A stretch of 64,000 bases of DNA from CBDFHC01 sp965247585 (GCA_965247585.1 CBDFHC010000005.1:1178001-1242000), one strand, 5' to 3'. Numbered from the stretch's first letter, positions 42,134 through 51,099 are shown. Numbers and translations are program-made. The notes: a model not told the origin generated them from the letters alone.

Positions 42134-43795
42134 TCAGAACGCGGCGAATTCCCGCTGCTCACCAAAAACGCCCCGGAAAACGTCACATATCTCGCCCAGG
42201 GTGCAGTAGGCCTCAACGCATTCAAGGATGGCCGGTACTGTGTTGTCATCAGAGCGGGCAACGGCTTCCAGCCGGGTCAAGGCCGCCTTAGAGGCGGCGC
42301 TGTCGCGCTGCTGCCGGACGCGCTCAAGCCGGGCTATCTGCCGCCGGGCGGCCTCCTCGTCCACACGTAGCAGGCCCCGCACCGGGGGTTCCTGGGTCTC
42401 GTAGCGGTTAACCCCAACTATGGTACGGTCTCCGCTTTCGACCAGGCGCTGGTGGCGGTAGGCGGACTCGTGTATCTCCCGCATCTGGTATCCACGCTCC
42501 AGCGCCGCCACGGACCCGCCCATGTCATCAATTCTTTCGATATATTCCCAGGCCGCCTTTTCCAAACGGGTAGTAAGGTCTTCTATGAAGTAGCTGCCGC
42601 CCAGGGGGTCAACCACCTCGGCCACGCCACTCTCGTCGGCCAGTATCTGTTGGGTCCGCAGCGATAGCCGCACCGACTCCTCTGACGGGAGGGCCAGCGC
42701 CTCGTCCCGGGAGTTCACGTGTAGAGACTGGGTGCCGCCCAGCACGGCGGATAGCGCCTGGATGGTGGTGCGAATAAGGTTGTTGTCCAGTTGCTGCGCG
42801 GTGAGGGTGACACCGGCGGTCTGGGTGTGAAAGCGGAGGGTCATGGAGCGGGGGTTACTGGCGTGAAAGCGCTCTTTCATGATCCGGGCCCACATCCGGC
42901 GGGCGGCCCGGAATTTGGACACCTCTTCGAACAAATTGTTGTGGGCCGCGAAGAAGAAGGAGACACGTCCGGCGAAATCGTCCACGTCCAGCCCGGCGTC
43001 AACGGCGGCCTGGACGTACTCGATGGCGTTGGCGAAGGTGAAGGCCAGCTCCTGCACCGCGGTGGCGCCTGCCTCCCGCATGTGGTAGCCACTGATGCTG
43101 ATGGTGTTCCACTGCGGCAGGTTAGCGGAGCAGTACTTGAACACGTCCACCACCAGCCGCATAGAGGGCCGTGGCGGGTAGATGTGGGTACCCCGAGCGA
43201 TGTATTCCTTTAGAACGTCGTTTTGGAGGGTGCCGCTGATGTCCCCCAGGGCGACGCCCCGCTTCCGGGCCACAGCAATGTAGAGGCACAGCAAGACGGA
43301 GGCGGTGGCGTTGATGGTCATGGAGGTGCTGACCCGCTCCAACGGAATGTCCGCCAGCAGCAGCTCCATGTCTTCCAGGTGGGAGATGGGCACTCCTACC
43401 TTCCCCACCTCCGGCCGGGCCAGCGGGTGGTCTGAGTCGTAACCAATTTGCGTGGGCAGGTCGAAGGCGACGGATAGGCCGGTTTGACCCTGCTCCAAGA
43501 GATAGCGGTAGCGCCGGTTGGACTCCTCGGCGGTGGCGTAACCGGAGTACTGGCGCATGGTCCACACGCGGCCGCGGTACATATTGGACTGAACGCCCCG
43601 TGTATATGGGTACTCGCCAGGGTAGCCCAGGTCCCTGGCGTAGTCGAAGGCGTCGCCGGACAAGTCATCCGGGGCGTACACCGTCTCCAGAGGCAGGTCC
43701 GACTCGGTGGCGAAGGCGTCGAGGCGCTCCGGCCGCCGCTTTACCACGGGGCCCAGCGTCTTCTCGCGCCACTCTTTTTTACTACGGCTGCTCAT
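42134..43795 (-). CDS. mcmA1: Methylmalonyl-CoA mutase, large catalytic subunit
   Basis: A 553-residue TIM-barrel subunit with the MCM signatures YTRGVQSNMYRGRVWTMRQYSG, SVAFDLPTQIGYDSDHP, NISGYHMREAG-type (here ISISGYHMREAGATAVQELAF) and HTQTAGVTLTAQQLDNNLIRT. The B12 domain is a separate gene, as in archaeal and many Chloroflexota enzymes. It starts at an ATG and leads the minus-strand group with the acyl-CoA dehydrogenase and the small subunit. Confidence 0.94.
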   Translation of the reverse strand: MSSRSKKEWREKTLGPVVKRRPERLDAFATESDLPLETVYAPDDLSGDAFDYARDLGYPGEYPYTRGVQSNMYRGRVWTMRQYSGYATAEESNRRYRYLLEQGQTGLSVAFDLPTQIGYDSDHPLARPEVGKVGVPISHLEDMELLLADIPLERVSTSMTINATASVLLCLYIAVARKRGVALGDISGTLQNDVLKEYIARGTHIYPPRPSMRLVVDVFKYCSANLPQWNTISISGYHMREAGATAVQELAFTFANAIEYVQAAVDAGLDVDDFAGRVSFFFAAHNNLFEEVSKFRAARRMWARIMKERFHASNPRSMTLRFHTQTAGVTLTAQQLDNNLIRTTIQALSAVLGGTQSLHVNSRDEALALPSEESVRLSLRTQQILADESGVAEVVDPLGGSYFIEDLTTRLEKAAWEYIERIDDMGGSVAALERGYQMREIHESAYRHQRLVESGDRTIVGVNRYETQEPPVRGLLRVDEEAARRQIARLERVRQQRDSAASKAALTRLEAVARSDDNTVPAILECVEAYCTLGEICDVFRGVFGEQREFAAF

Positions 43796-43827
43796 GAATG
43801 GGGCTCCAACTCACCACAGGCAACGGA

Positions 43828-43917
43828 CTAAATCCGCTTTTCGGATATCTTCATCTTCTCGGCTTCTACATCCTCGTCGGAGATGCTCACACCCCTCCAA
43901 ATTCCTGAGAGCCGCAC
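43828..43917 (-). pseudogene. Possible antitoxin remnant
   Basis: A GTG at 43917 opens 29 residues, beginning RLSGIWRGVSISDEDVEAEK. The pattern of a Gly-hydrophobic-Trp segment followed by a DED helix is common in small antitoxins paired with PIN toxins (family memory, not a search). The frame continues upstream without a stop for about 25 codons but has no canonical start. No toxin gene is adjacent. Confidence 0.3.
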
Positions 43918-43957
43918 GATTTGCTTCTCAATGCCCCGATTGGAGCACTTCCCTGTT

Positions 43958-44155
43958 TTAGTCGATTTCTCTTTGGATGTTCTCGATTCGCTTAGCTAAA
44001 TACTCCTCAACACTCAATTCATTTCTCCGGCGTCTGATAATCTTTCTGGAATTGTAGAGGAACGCCCCTACCACCTCAACTTTGACGATTCTGGACGTAC
44101 CAAGTGATTCCAATTCATTGACGCCTGTATTTGAGGCTCCATAGAATGGAGTCAC
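43958..44155 (-). CDS. Possible small protein, 65 residues
   Basis: A GTG at 44155 would give a 65-residue basic protein containing SRIVKVEVVGAFLYNSRKII and a helical end EEYLAKRIENIQREID. I recognise no family. It lies antisense to the ruvB promoter and has no convincing ribosome site, so it may be a remnant. Confidence 0.3.
   Translation of the reverse strand: MTPFYGASNTGVNELESLGTSRIVKVEVVGAFLYNSRKIIRRRRNELSVEEYLAKRIENIQREID
44118..44147 (+). promoter_or_regulatory. Promoter of ruvB, predicted leaderless
   Basis: TTGACG, an 18-nt spacer and TAGAAT. The -10 box ends 9 nt before the ruvB ATG, so the 5' leader would be a few bases at most. Confidence 0.78.
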
Positions 44156-44156
44156 C

Positions 44157-45185
44157 ATGACAGAGCGACTGGTCTCCGGAAAGCACGCGAGGGACGACGA
44201 AGGTCTGGACACCTCGCTGCGGCCTCATTATATGGATGACTTTGTAGGGCAGCAGAAGGTCAAAGAGAACCTGCACATCGCCATCCAGGCGGCGAAGATG
44301 CGGGACGAGCCCCTGGACCACGTGCTCCTTTACGGCCCGCCGGGACTGGGCAAAACCACGCTGGGGAACATCATCGCCCGCGAGATGGAGGTGAATATCC
44401 GGGTAACGTCCGGACCGGCCATCGAGCGGGCAGGCGACATGGCAGCCGTCCTTACCAGCCTGAACAAGGGGGACGTGCTCTTCATAGACGAGATCCATCG
44501 CCTCAGCCGGGTGGTGGAGGAAGTACTTTATCCTGCCCTGGAGGACTACTTCCTCTCCTGGATGGTGGGCAAAGGGCTGGGCGCCCGGAGCATGAACCTG
44601 CGGGTGAACCCATTCACGCTGATAGGTGCCACCACGCGCTACGCCATGCTCAGCCCTCCGCTGCGGGACCGGTTCGGGTCCATCTACCGGCTGGAGTACT
44701 ACGACGTGGCGTCCATGGGCTCCATCGTGCAGCGCTCGGCGACGATACTGGACGTGGATGTGGACGCAGGCGGAGTCACGGAGATCGCCGGAAGGTCTCG
44801 GGGCACCCCCAGAGTGGCCAACCGGCTACTGAAGCGGACGCGGGACTACGCCCAGGTGATGGCCCAGGGCCGGGTCACCCAGCAAGTGGCGCTGGAGGCG
44901 CTGGCCAAGCTGGAAGTGGACCCGCTGGGGCTGGACGGGATAGACCACCGGCTGCTGCGGAGCATCATTGAGAAGTTCGGCGGCGGCCCGGTGGGGCTGG
45001 AAACGCTGGCGGCCTCCATCAGCGAGGAGGCGGACACCATCATGGACATCTACGAGCCGTACCTTCTCCAGTTGGGCTTTCTGGAGCGGACGCCCCGGGG
45101 CCGCACTGCCACGGCCTCGGCGTACCGGCACCTGGGAATAGAGCCATTGGTCGGGGAAGAGCCGCCCCAGGGCCGTATGCTTTAG
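44157..45185 (+). CDS. ruvB: Holliday junction DNA helicase RuvB
   Basis: The AAA+ motor of branch migration, 342 residues. The N-terminal segment ends in LRPHYMDDFVGQQKVKENL, with Walker A GPPGLGKTT and Walker B VLFIDEIHRL. Other features are TSGPAIERAGDMAA, the sensor GATTRYAMLSPPLRDRFG and the C-terminal winged helix ending with EPYLLQLGFLERTPRGR. It starts at an ATG directly after a promoter. It is separate from ruvCA at 26 kb. Confidence 0.95.
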   Translation: MTERLVSGKHARDDEGLDTSLRPHYMDDFVGQQKVKENLHIAIQAAKMRDEPLDHVLLYGPPGLGKTTLGNIIAREMEVNIRVTSGPAIERAGDMAAVLTSLNKGDVLFIDEIHRLSRVVEEVLYPALEDYFLSWMVGKGLGARSMNLRVNPFTLIGATTRYAMLSPPLRDRFGSIYRLEYYDVASMGSIVQRSATILDVDVDAGGVTEIAGRSRGTPRVANRLLKRTRDYAQVMAQGRVTQQVALEALAKLEVDPLGLDGIDHRLLRSIIEKFGGGPVGLETLAASISEEADTIMDIYEPYLLQLGFLERTPRGRTATASAYRHLGIEPLVGEEPPQGRML

Positions 45186-45234
45186 GGACGCTTCGCCGCG
45201 GCTGCACAAGGCCGCCGCCCGCAATAGCGTCCCG

Positions 45235-45263
45235 TTGCCTCTATCTAGGCCAAAGTCTACAAT
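45235..45263 (+). promoter_or_regulatory. Promoter of the cof operon, predicted leaderless
   Basis: TTGCCT, a 17-nt spacer and TACAAT. The -10 box ends 6 nt before the GTG of cofG, so the transcript start and the start codon coincide. Confidence 0.7.
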
Positions 45264-45269
45264 AGCCCG

Positions 45270-46547
45270 GTGACTTCGCTGATGCCTGCCCTGACCACCG
45301 CGACGCACTCGCTGATAGATGAGTTGTGCGCTGTTCCCAGCGCCGGCCCGTTGGAAGGGCTGGGGGACACGTTGGCCCCAGTAATTGACGTCGCGCTGGC
45401 GGGTCTACCACCGGACGAACAGGCGTCGCTGGCGCTTTGCGACTCCACGCCGGAAGAGCTGGTCCCGCTCTGCCGCGCCGCGGCGCTGCTGCGAGACCTG
45501 GGCAAGGGCCGCGTAATCAGCTTCTCTCCCAAGGTGTTCATCCCGCTGACGCGGCTGTGCCGGGACTTTTGCGGCTACTGCACATTTCGGCAAAGCCCCC
45601 AGGAGGCTGACCGGCTCTACATGAGCGGCGAGGAAGTGCTGGAAGTGGCCCACGCCGGCCAGCGGTTGGGCTGCACCGAGGCGCTTTTCACACTGGGTGA
45701 GCGCCCCGAGAACCGGTACGAAGAGGCCGCCGAATGGCTGCGGAGCCACGGCCACCGGACAACGCTGGGGTATCTGACGGAAATGTGCGCCCTGGTCCTG
45801 GAAGAGACCTCGCTGCTGCCCCACGGGAACCCCGGGACCATGAGCCGCCGTGAGATGGCTTCGTTGCAGGCTGTGAACGTCTCCATGGGCGTGATGCTAG
45901 AGGCGTTGAGCCAGCGGCTATGCCTGGAGGGTGGTCCCCACCACTTGGCGCCCAGCAAGTGGCCTCGTGCCCGGATGAAGACGCTGGAGATGGCCGGCCA
46001 GTTGGGAATCCCCTTCACCACCGGCATACTCATCGGCATTGGGGAGACTCGGCGAGAGCGGATCGAATCGCTGCTGGCCATTCGGGAGCTGGACCGGAAA
46101 TACGGCCACATCCAGGAAGTGATAATCCAGAATTTCCGGGCCAAGCCGGACACGGAGATGGCGGACCACCCGGACGCCTCGACCGGTGATTTGCTATGGA
46201 CGGTGGCGGTGGCGCGGATCATCCTGGGTAAGGACGCCAACATCCAGGTGCCGCCCAACTTGAGCGCGGAGGACTACCCTGTTTTCCTCCTGGCGGGCAT
46301 CAACGACTGGGGTGGCGTTTCCCCGTTGACCATAGACTACGTAAACCCCGAAGCGCCCTGGCCCCAGCTATCGCATCTACGCCAACGCACCGAGGAGTTG
46401 GGATTCGAGTTGAGGCCGCGGCTCCCAATCTATCCGGATTATATTACCCGGAACGCGGACCTAATCCCCGAGTCGCTACGCCGGCGCGCTGAGGACTTGG
46501 TAGACGCGGAAGGATTCGTTAAAGGGGGCATTGACCGATATGCCTGA
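45270..46547 (+). CDS. cofG: FO synthase subunit 1 (CofG)
   Basis: A radical SAM enzyme, 425 residues, that with CofH builds the deazaflavin FO of coenzyme F420. The cluster motif is C97-x3-C101-x2-C104 in RLCRDFCGYC. Other CofG features are LFTLGERPENRYEEA, TTGILIGIGETRRERIESL and QNFRAKPDTEMADHP. An N-terminal extension of about 85 residues precedes the barrel. The start is a GTG at 45270 that is predicted to be the first base of the mRNA. It overlaps cofH. Confidence 0.93.
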   Translation: MTSLMPALTTATHSLIDELCAVPSAGPLEGLGDTLAPVIDVALAGLPPDEQASLALCDSTPEELVPLCRAAALLRDLGKGRVISFSPKVFIPLTRLCRDFCGYCTFRQSPQEADRLYMSGEEVLEVAHAGQRLGCTEALFTLGERPENRYEEAAEWLRSHGHRTTLGYLTEMCALVLEETSLLPHGNPGTMSRREMASLQAVNVSMGVMLEALSQRLCLEGGPHHLAPSKWPRARMKTLEMAGQLGIPFTTGILIGIGETRRERIESLLAIRELDRKYGHIQEVIIQNFRAKPDTEMADHPDASTGDLLWTVAVARIILGKDANIQVPPNLSAEDYPVFLLAGINDWGGVSPLTIDYVNPEAPWPQLSHLRQRTEELGFELRPRLPIYPDYITRNADLIPESLRRRAEDLVDAEGFVKGGIDRYA

Positions 46548-47853
46548 GACTAAAGAGCCCTCCCAGGGCACGATGGAGACGCTGGTAAGCGGCCTCCAGC
46601 AGGACGTGTCCAAAGTGCTCACAGCAGCGCTGGAGGGCAGGGACATTTCAGTGGAAGACGCGCTGGTGCTCTTCAGGACCACAGGGCTGGAGTTGAACGC
46701 CACGGTGATGGTGGCCGACGAGCTGCGGCGCCGCACCGTTGGTGACCTGGTCACCTATGTGGTAAACCGGAACATCAACTTTACCAACGTATGCATCAAG
46801 CGATGCGGCTTTTGCGCCTTCAGCCGGGACCACCGGCAGGAGGAAGGCTATTTTCTGCCTCTTTCCGAGATGATTCGCCGGGCCAAGGAGGCGTGGGAGC
46901 TGGGCGCCACCGAGGTGTGCATCCAGGCGGGACTGCCTCCACAAATGGAAGGGGACCTGTATATCAAGTTGTGCGAGGCCATAAAAGAGGAGCTGCCGGA
47001 TATGCACATCCACGGCTTCTCACCGGAAGAGGTGCTCTATGGTTCCGTCCGCTCCAAGTGCAGTATTCGGGACTACCTCAAGGCGCTGAAAGACGCCGGG
47101 GTGGGCAGCCTGCCGGGAACGTCCGCGGAGATACTTGACCAGGAGTTGCGGGACGTGATCTCGCCAGGGCGGATTCGAGTGGAGCAGTGGATAGAGGTGA
47201 TCACCACGGCCCACGATCTGGGCATCCCCACCACGTCCACCATCATGTACGGCCACATGGAAACTGACGAGCATAAGGCGCGCCACATCGCCCTGATTCG
47301 CGAAATACAACAGTCCACCGGTGGGATTACCGAGTTTGTGCCGTTGAGCTTCGTCCACTCGGAGGCCCCCATGTTCTTCACGCAGCAGCTTCCGCAGGTG
47401 CGCTCCGGCGCCACGGGGCTGGAGGTCCTGAAGCTTCACGCCGTGGCCCGGATTATGCTCAACAACTGGATACCCAATCTGCAGGTATCCTGGGTCAAAG
47501 AAGGAGTCCGAGTCTCTCAGATGTTGTTGGCCGCCGGGGTGAACGACATGGGAGGCAGCCTGATAAACGAGAGCATCTCCACCGCCGCCGGGGCCCAGCA
47601 CGGGCAGTTGATCCGGCCGTCCGAGTTCCGACAGATGATTCGGGACGCGGGACGGGTGCCGGCGGAACGGAGCACCACCTATAGCATCCGCAAGCTGTTC
47701 GACCAGGACGACGAACCGCTGGAGCCCCTGGACCTGGTGGAGGGAAATCTGGAAGAGCGGTTCGGCACCTATCACCGGCTGATACAGATGCAAGACTTCC
47801 GCTTTCAGCACCCCAAAAAGCAGGACCGGGCCGAAACCCCGTCCGGCGTCTAG
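46540..47853 (+). CDS. cofH: FO synthase subunit 2 (CofH)
   Basis: A radical SAM enzyme that joins tyrosine to the flavin precursor in FO synthesis, 437 residues. The cluster motif is C85-x3-C89-x2-C92 in VCIKRCGFC. Segments GATEVCIQAGLPPQMEGDLY, LPGTSAEILDQELRDVISPG and STIMYGHMETDEHKARHI are typical. I take the ATG at 46540, overlapping cofG by 8 nt; an in-frame TTG at 46531 is possible. Actinobacteria fuse CofG and CofH as FbiC; here they are separate. Confidence 0.93.
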   Translation: MPETKEPSQGTMETLVSGLQQDVSKVLTAALEGRDISVEDALVLFRTTGLELNATVMVADELRRRTVGDLVTYVVNRNINFTNVCIKRCGFCAFSRDHRQEEGYFLPLSEMIRRAKEAWELGATEVCIQAGLPPQMEGDLYIKLCEAIKEELPDMHIHGFSPEEVLYGSVRSKCSIRDYLKALKDAGVGSLPGTSAEILDQELRDVISPGRIRVEQWIEVITTAHDLGIPTTSTIMYGHMETDEHKARHIALIREIQQSTGGITEFVPLSFVHSEAPMFFTQQLPQVRSGATGLEVLKLHAVARIMLNNWIPNLQVSWVKEGVRVSQMLLAAGVNDMGGSLINESISTAAGAQHGQLIRPSEFRQMIRDAGRVPAERSTTYSIRKLFDQDDEPLEPLDLVEGNLEERFGTYHRLIQMQDFRFQHPKKQDRAETPSGV

Positions 47854-47861
47854 CCTAAGCG

Positions 47862-48809
47862 GTGAGCCGGCCCGCGCAGGGTCAGGTCCTCGCCCTGGCG
47901 GGCGGGGTGGGGGGCGCCAAACTGGTGGTGGGGCTGGCCAAGGTGCTGCCGCCGGAGCGCCTCACGGTGATTGTAAATACCGGTGACGACGAAGAGTTTC
48001 ACGGCCTCCATGTTTCCCCGGACCTGGACACGATGATGTATACACTGGCAGGGCTGTCCAACCCGCAGACCGGGTGGGGGCTGGTAGGCGATAGCTTCCA
48101 AGCGCTGGAAATGCTGGGGCGCTACGGCGCCGACGCCTGGTTCAACCTTGGCGACAGAGACCTTGGAACCCACATCAGGCGGACGGACCTGCTGCGCCAG
48201 GGTTGGCCGCTTTCCCAGGTCACCCAGGCGCTTTGCTGCCGGCTGGGGATTAAGTGCTCAGTGGCGCCCATGAGCGACCAGCGGGTCCGGACTATAGTTG
48301 AGACGGACGAGGGCCCGTTGCCAATGCAGGACTACTTTGTGCGGCGGCGCTGCGAGCCGAAGGCGCTGGGAACGCGCTTTGAAGGGGCTGAATCAGCGGA
48401 GCCTTCCCCGGCCCTGGACAACGCCCTGCGGCACGCCCGCGGGTTGGTTTTCTGCCCGTCCAACCCATTTCTAAGCGTGGCGCCCATCCTTTCCGTGCCG
48501 GGAGTCCGAGAGCGCATAGCCTCGTTCCGGGGTCCCAGGGTGGCGGTGAGCCCCATCGTAGGCGGCGCGGCGCTACGGGGTCCCGCGGCCAAGCTGCTAC
48601 AGGAGCTGGGACTGCCGGTATCCAGCGTGGGGGTGGCCCAGCAGTACCAGGGACTGTGTGACGTGTTTGTGCTGGACCAGCAGGACGCCGGCCTGGCCGA
48701 AGAGGTACGGGGTCTGGGGATGGAACCGCAGGTGGCCGACACTATTATGGAATCGGACGAGGACAAGGAGCGGCTGGCACGGTTCGTTTGCGGGCTGATA
48801 GCGCGGTGA
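47862..48809 (+). CDS. cofD: 2-phospho-L-lactate transferase (CofD/FbiA)
   Basis: A 315-residue enzyme that transfers the phospholactyl or phosphoenolpyruvyl group to FO, giving F420-0 or its dehydro form. The N-terminal LALAGGVGGAKLVVGLAKVL binds the nucleotide, followed by VNTGDDEEFHGLHVSPDLDTMMYTLAG, WFNLGDRDLGTHIRRTDLL and FCPSNPFLSVAPILSV. The start is a GTG; the stop overlaps the cofC GTG (GTGA). Confidence 0.94.
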   Translation: MSRPAQGQVLALAGGVGGAKLVVGLAKVLPPERLTVIVNTGDDEEFHGLHVSPDLDTMMYTLAGLSNPQTGWGLVGDSFQALEMLGRYGADAWFNLGDRDLGTHIRRTDLLRQGWPLSQVTQALCCRLGIKCSVAPMSDQRVRTIVETDEGPLPMQDYFVRRRCEPKALGTRFEGAESAEPSPALDNALRHARGLVFCPSNPFLSVAPILSVPGVRERIASFRGPRVAVSPIVGGAALRGPAAKLLQELGLPVSSVGVAQQYQGLCDVFVLDQQDAGLAEEVRGLGMEPQVADTIMESDEDKERLARFVCGLIAR

Positions 48810-49456
48810 GCCGGATTCCAGTCATCTCCGTGGTGCCCATGAAACCGCTCTCCAGCGCCAAGTCGCGGCTGGCGCCTTACTTGGAAGACGTTGACCGCCG
48901 GCGACTGGCGCTGAACATGTTGCGCCGCGTCATCAAAGCGGCGGGCGCCGCGTCCGGGGAGGTGTGGGTACTGGGAAGCGACCCTCTCGTGGAAGAGATG
49001 GCCGTCGCGGAGGGGGCGAAGTGGTGCTGGGAGAGGGGCAGCAATGTTAACGAAAGCCTTCGCCTGTCGTTCGAGGAGGTGTGGAGCAATGGCGCCGCGG
49101 CGCTGTTTCTCCCCGGAGACCTGCCGGCGCTGCGCGGCGAAGACGTCTTGGGTCTAGCCCAGCTTGCACGGACCAGCCAGTCGGCGGCGCTGGTACCGGC
49201 GCGGGGTAGCGGTGGCACCAACGCCATGCTGCTGGCAGGAGCATCGGGCTTCCAACCTCTGCTGGGACCGGACAGCTTCAGAAAGCACCTGGCGCAAGCC
49301 GAAGAGTTGGGCCTGCATCCGGCCATCTATTTTTCGCCGGGCCTATCGCTGGACCTGGATACCTGGGATGACGTGGAAGTGTGCGAGGCCATGGCGCCGG
49401 GGCTTTTCAAGAGGCTCTTGAAGGAGGTAACGCCCACGTGGCTGCAAAAGGTGTAA
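48806..49456 (+). CDS. cofC: 2-phospholactate or PEP guanylyltransferase (CofC/FbiD)
   Basis: A 216-residue nucleotidyltransferase that activates the side-chain precursor with GTP for CofD. The N-terminal signature SVVPMKPLSSAKSRLAPYL and the LFLPGDLPALRGEDV loop (with the metal-binding Asp) are clear. I start at the GTG at 48806 that overlaps the cofD stop; an in-frame TTG at 48788 would lie inside cofD. Substrate (phospholactate or PEP) cannot be read from the sequence. Confidence 0.9.
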   Translation: MSRIPVISVVPMKPLSSAKSRLAPYLEDVDRRRLALNMLRRVIKAAGAASGEVWVLGSDPLVEEMAVAEGAKWCWERGSNVNESLRLSFEEVWSNGAAALFLPGDLPALRGEDVLGLAQLARTSQSAALVPARGSGGTNAMLLAGASGFQPLLGPDSFRKHLAQAEELGLHPAIYFSPGLSLDLDTWDDVEVCEAMAPGLFKRLLKEVTPTWLQKV

Positions 49457-50406
49457 AGCTGGGGGTTCTTCTGCCCACCCGCGGGCTGATCATGGGCGGC
49501 GATAGCCCTGCCAACGCCAACGAGATTCTGGACCTGGCGCAACGGGCAGAGGAGGCGGGCTTCGACTCCGTATGGGTGGGAGACAGCCTTACGGCGAAGC
49601 CCAGGCTGGAGCCGCTGGCCACCCTGGCCGCCGTGGCAGGTAGAACGGAACGGGTCCGCCTGGGGACCGCGGTCCTGCTGGCGGCGCTAAGGCATCCGGT
49701 GCTTCTGGCCCAGACGCTGGGGACGTTGGACCTGATTTCCGGCGGGCGGGCCATCTTGACGGTGGGCGCCGGCGGCGCCTTCAACGCGGAGCAGAAGGCG
49801 GAGTGGGACAACGCCGGAGTCAAGGCATCGCAACGGGGTCGAAGGCTGGAGGAGTTGGTGGAGGTGGTCAAGCGGTTGGGCACGGAGCACAGCGTGACTT
49901 TCCACGGCCGGCACTTTCAGTTGGAAAACGTGACCATGGAGCCGAAGCCCGTCCAGCCGGGAGGCGCGCCCATCCTTTTTGCCTGCCATCTTCGGGCGCA
50001 GCGAGAGGCCCAGTTCCAGCGGACCGCCCGCATCGGCGACGGGTACATCTCGATTTCGGAGACGCCGGAGGGCTTCGCCGAGATAGGCCGCAAGGTGGCT
50101 TCCTACGCCGCCGAGTACGGCCGCGAAACGGCAAACATGGAGGCCGTCTATTACATGACGGTAAACCTTAACCAGGACGAGGCAGCCGCGGCAAAAGAGG
50201 CGGACGCCTACCTGATGGCCTACTACGGGGCCAACATCTGGGGCCATGCCTGGGGGCCTTGGGGCGCGCCGGAGCGGGTCGCCGAGCGGATACAGCAATT
50301 CGCTGAGGCGGGGGCGGATACGGTTATCGTGCGGTTCGCCTCCCCAGACCAGCGCGGCCAGTTTGATACGTTCGTCAACCAGGTCCTCCCATACCTGCAC
50401 GGATAA
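49438..50406 (+). CDS. LLM-class oxidoreductase, probably F420-dependent
   Basis: A 322-residue luciferase-like TIM-barrel protein. VKLGVLLPTRG is the first strand, AEEAGFDSVWVGDSL the second motif, RLGTAVLLAALRHPVLLAQTLGTLDLISGGR the third. The C-terminal segment EAGADTVIVRFAS is typical. LLM enzymes use F420 or FMN; its place as the last gene of the cof operon favours F420. I take the GTG at 49438, with AAGGAGG 10 nt upstream, overlapping cofC by 19 nt. The substrate is unknown. Confidence 0.87.
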   Translation: MAAKGVKLGVLLPTRGLIMGGDSPANANEILDLAQRAEEAGFDSVWVGDSLTAKPRLEPLATLAAVAGRTERVRLGTAVLLAALRHPVLLAQTLGTLDLISGGRAILTVGAGGAFNAEQKAEWDNAGVKASQRGRRLEELVEVVKRLGTEHSVTFHGRHFQLENVTMEPKPVQPGGAPILFACHLRAQREAQFQRTARIGDGYISISETPEGFAEIGRKVASYAAEYGRETANMEAVYYMTVNLNQDEAAAAKEADAYLMAYYGANIWGHAWGPWGAPERVAERIQQFAEAGADTVIVRFASPDQRGQFDTFVNQVLPYLHG

Positions 50407-50412
50407 TCCTTT

Positions 50413-50428
50413 CCCCTCTATCGAGGGG
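50413..50428 (+). other. GC-rich hairpin after the cof operon
   Basis: CCCCTC pairs with GAGGGG around TATC. No T-run follows, so it is either a weak terminator or part of a repeat. Confidence 0.4.
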
Positions 50429-50484
50429 GAGAGTTAACGGGGGTTATTTCCCATACGCCGCCGTAAGGCCCCAATCCCCCCTTG

Positions 50485-51045
50485 ATGCCATCCCTTAACC
50501 GACTCCTTCTCGCCGCTTGGCTGGCGCTGCTGCTGGCGGGCAGCGTCGGTTGGCGCCCCGCCTCTGCCCAAGAAGACTCCCCTCCCGGCTGCGAAGCCGT
50601 GTTCGCCGCTACCACTCGCGGCGGCGCCGCGGCCTCCCGGCGCGGCGGCGGCCTGAGCTGCAGCCCCCGTGTCAACAGTGGAGAAAGCCGGGTGGTGAGG
50701 GTCATAGACGGTGATACGGTAGAGCTGGCCGGAGGCGACCGGGTCCGGTACATCGGCATCGACACACCGGAAAGGAACGAACCCTCCTATGACAGCGCCA
50801 CCGACTTTAACGCTGTTCTGGTGGCCGACCGCGGGGTGCGGCTGATAAAAGACGTATCCGAGACAGACCGGTTTGACAGGCTCCTGAGGTACGTCTACGC
50901 GGATGATATACTGGTCAACGCCGAGTTGGTGAGAGAGGGGTGGGCCCGGGCGGTGCGGTTCAAGCCCGACGTGGCGCACGCTGAATGCTACGCCGTTTTG
51001 AAGCGGGAGGCCCGGGAAGCAAAACGCGGCATATGGGCCGATTAA
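50485..51045 (+). CDS. Secreted thermonuclease-like nuclease
   Basis: A 186-residue staphylococcal-nuclease-fold protein. A signal peptide (about residues 1-28, ending ASA) precedes a Gly/Arg/Ser linker with four Cys nearby, then the SNase domain. RVVRVIDGDTVELAGG, YIGIDTPERNEP (with the catalytic Glu) and DRLLRYVYADDILVN are visible, and the domain ends at REAKRGIWAD. It probably degrades nucleic acids outside the membrane. The ATG at 50485 is chosen over an adjacent TTG. Confidence 0.85.
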   Translation: MPSLNRLLLAAWLALLLAGSVGWRPASAQEDSPPGCEAVFAATTRGGAAASRRGGGLSCSPRVNSGESRVVRVIDGDTVELAGGDRVRYIGIDTPERNEPSYDSATDFNAVLVADRGVRLIKDVSETDRFDRLLRYVYADDILVNAELVREGWARAVRFKPDVAHAECYAVLKREAREAKRGIWAD

Positions 51046-51099
51046 ACAGATGCATCCGGCCATTATTATTCAACCAGGGACCTCAAAAGGGTAGCGAAA

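Larger units (their letters stand above)
43796..44156 (-). other. Gap before ruvB with degenerate or very small ORFs
   Basis: This 361-base stretch has no clear full gene. On the minus strand, one frame runs from inside ruvB to 43958 and ends with RRRNELSVEEYLAKRIENIQREID. A second frame ends at 43828 with a segment resembling small antitoxins. The ruvB promoter lies at 44118-44147. Confidence 0.45.
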
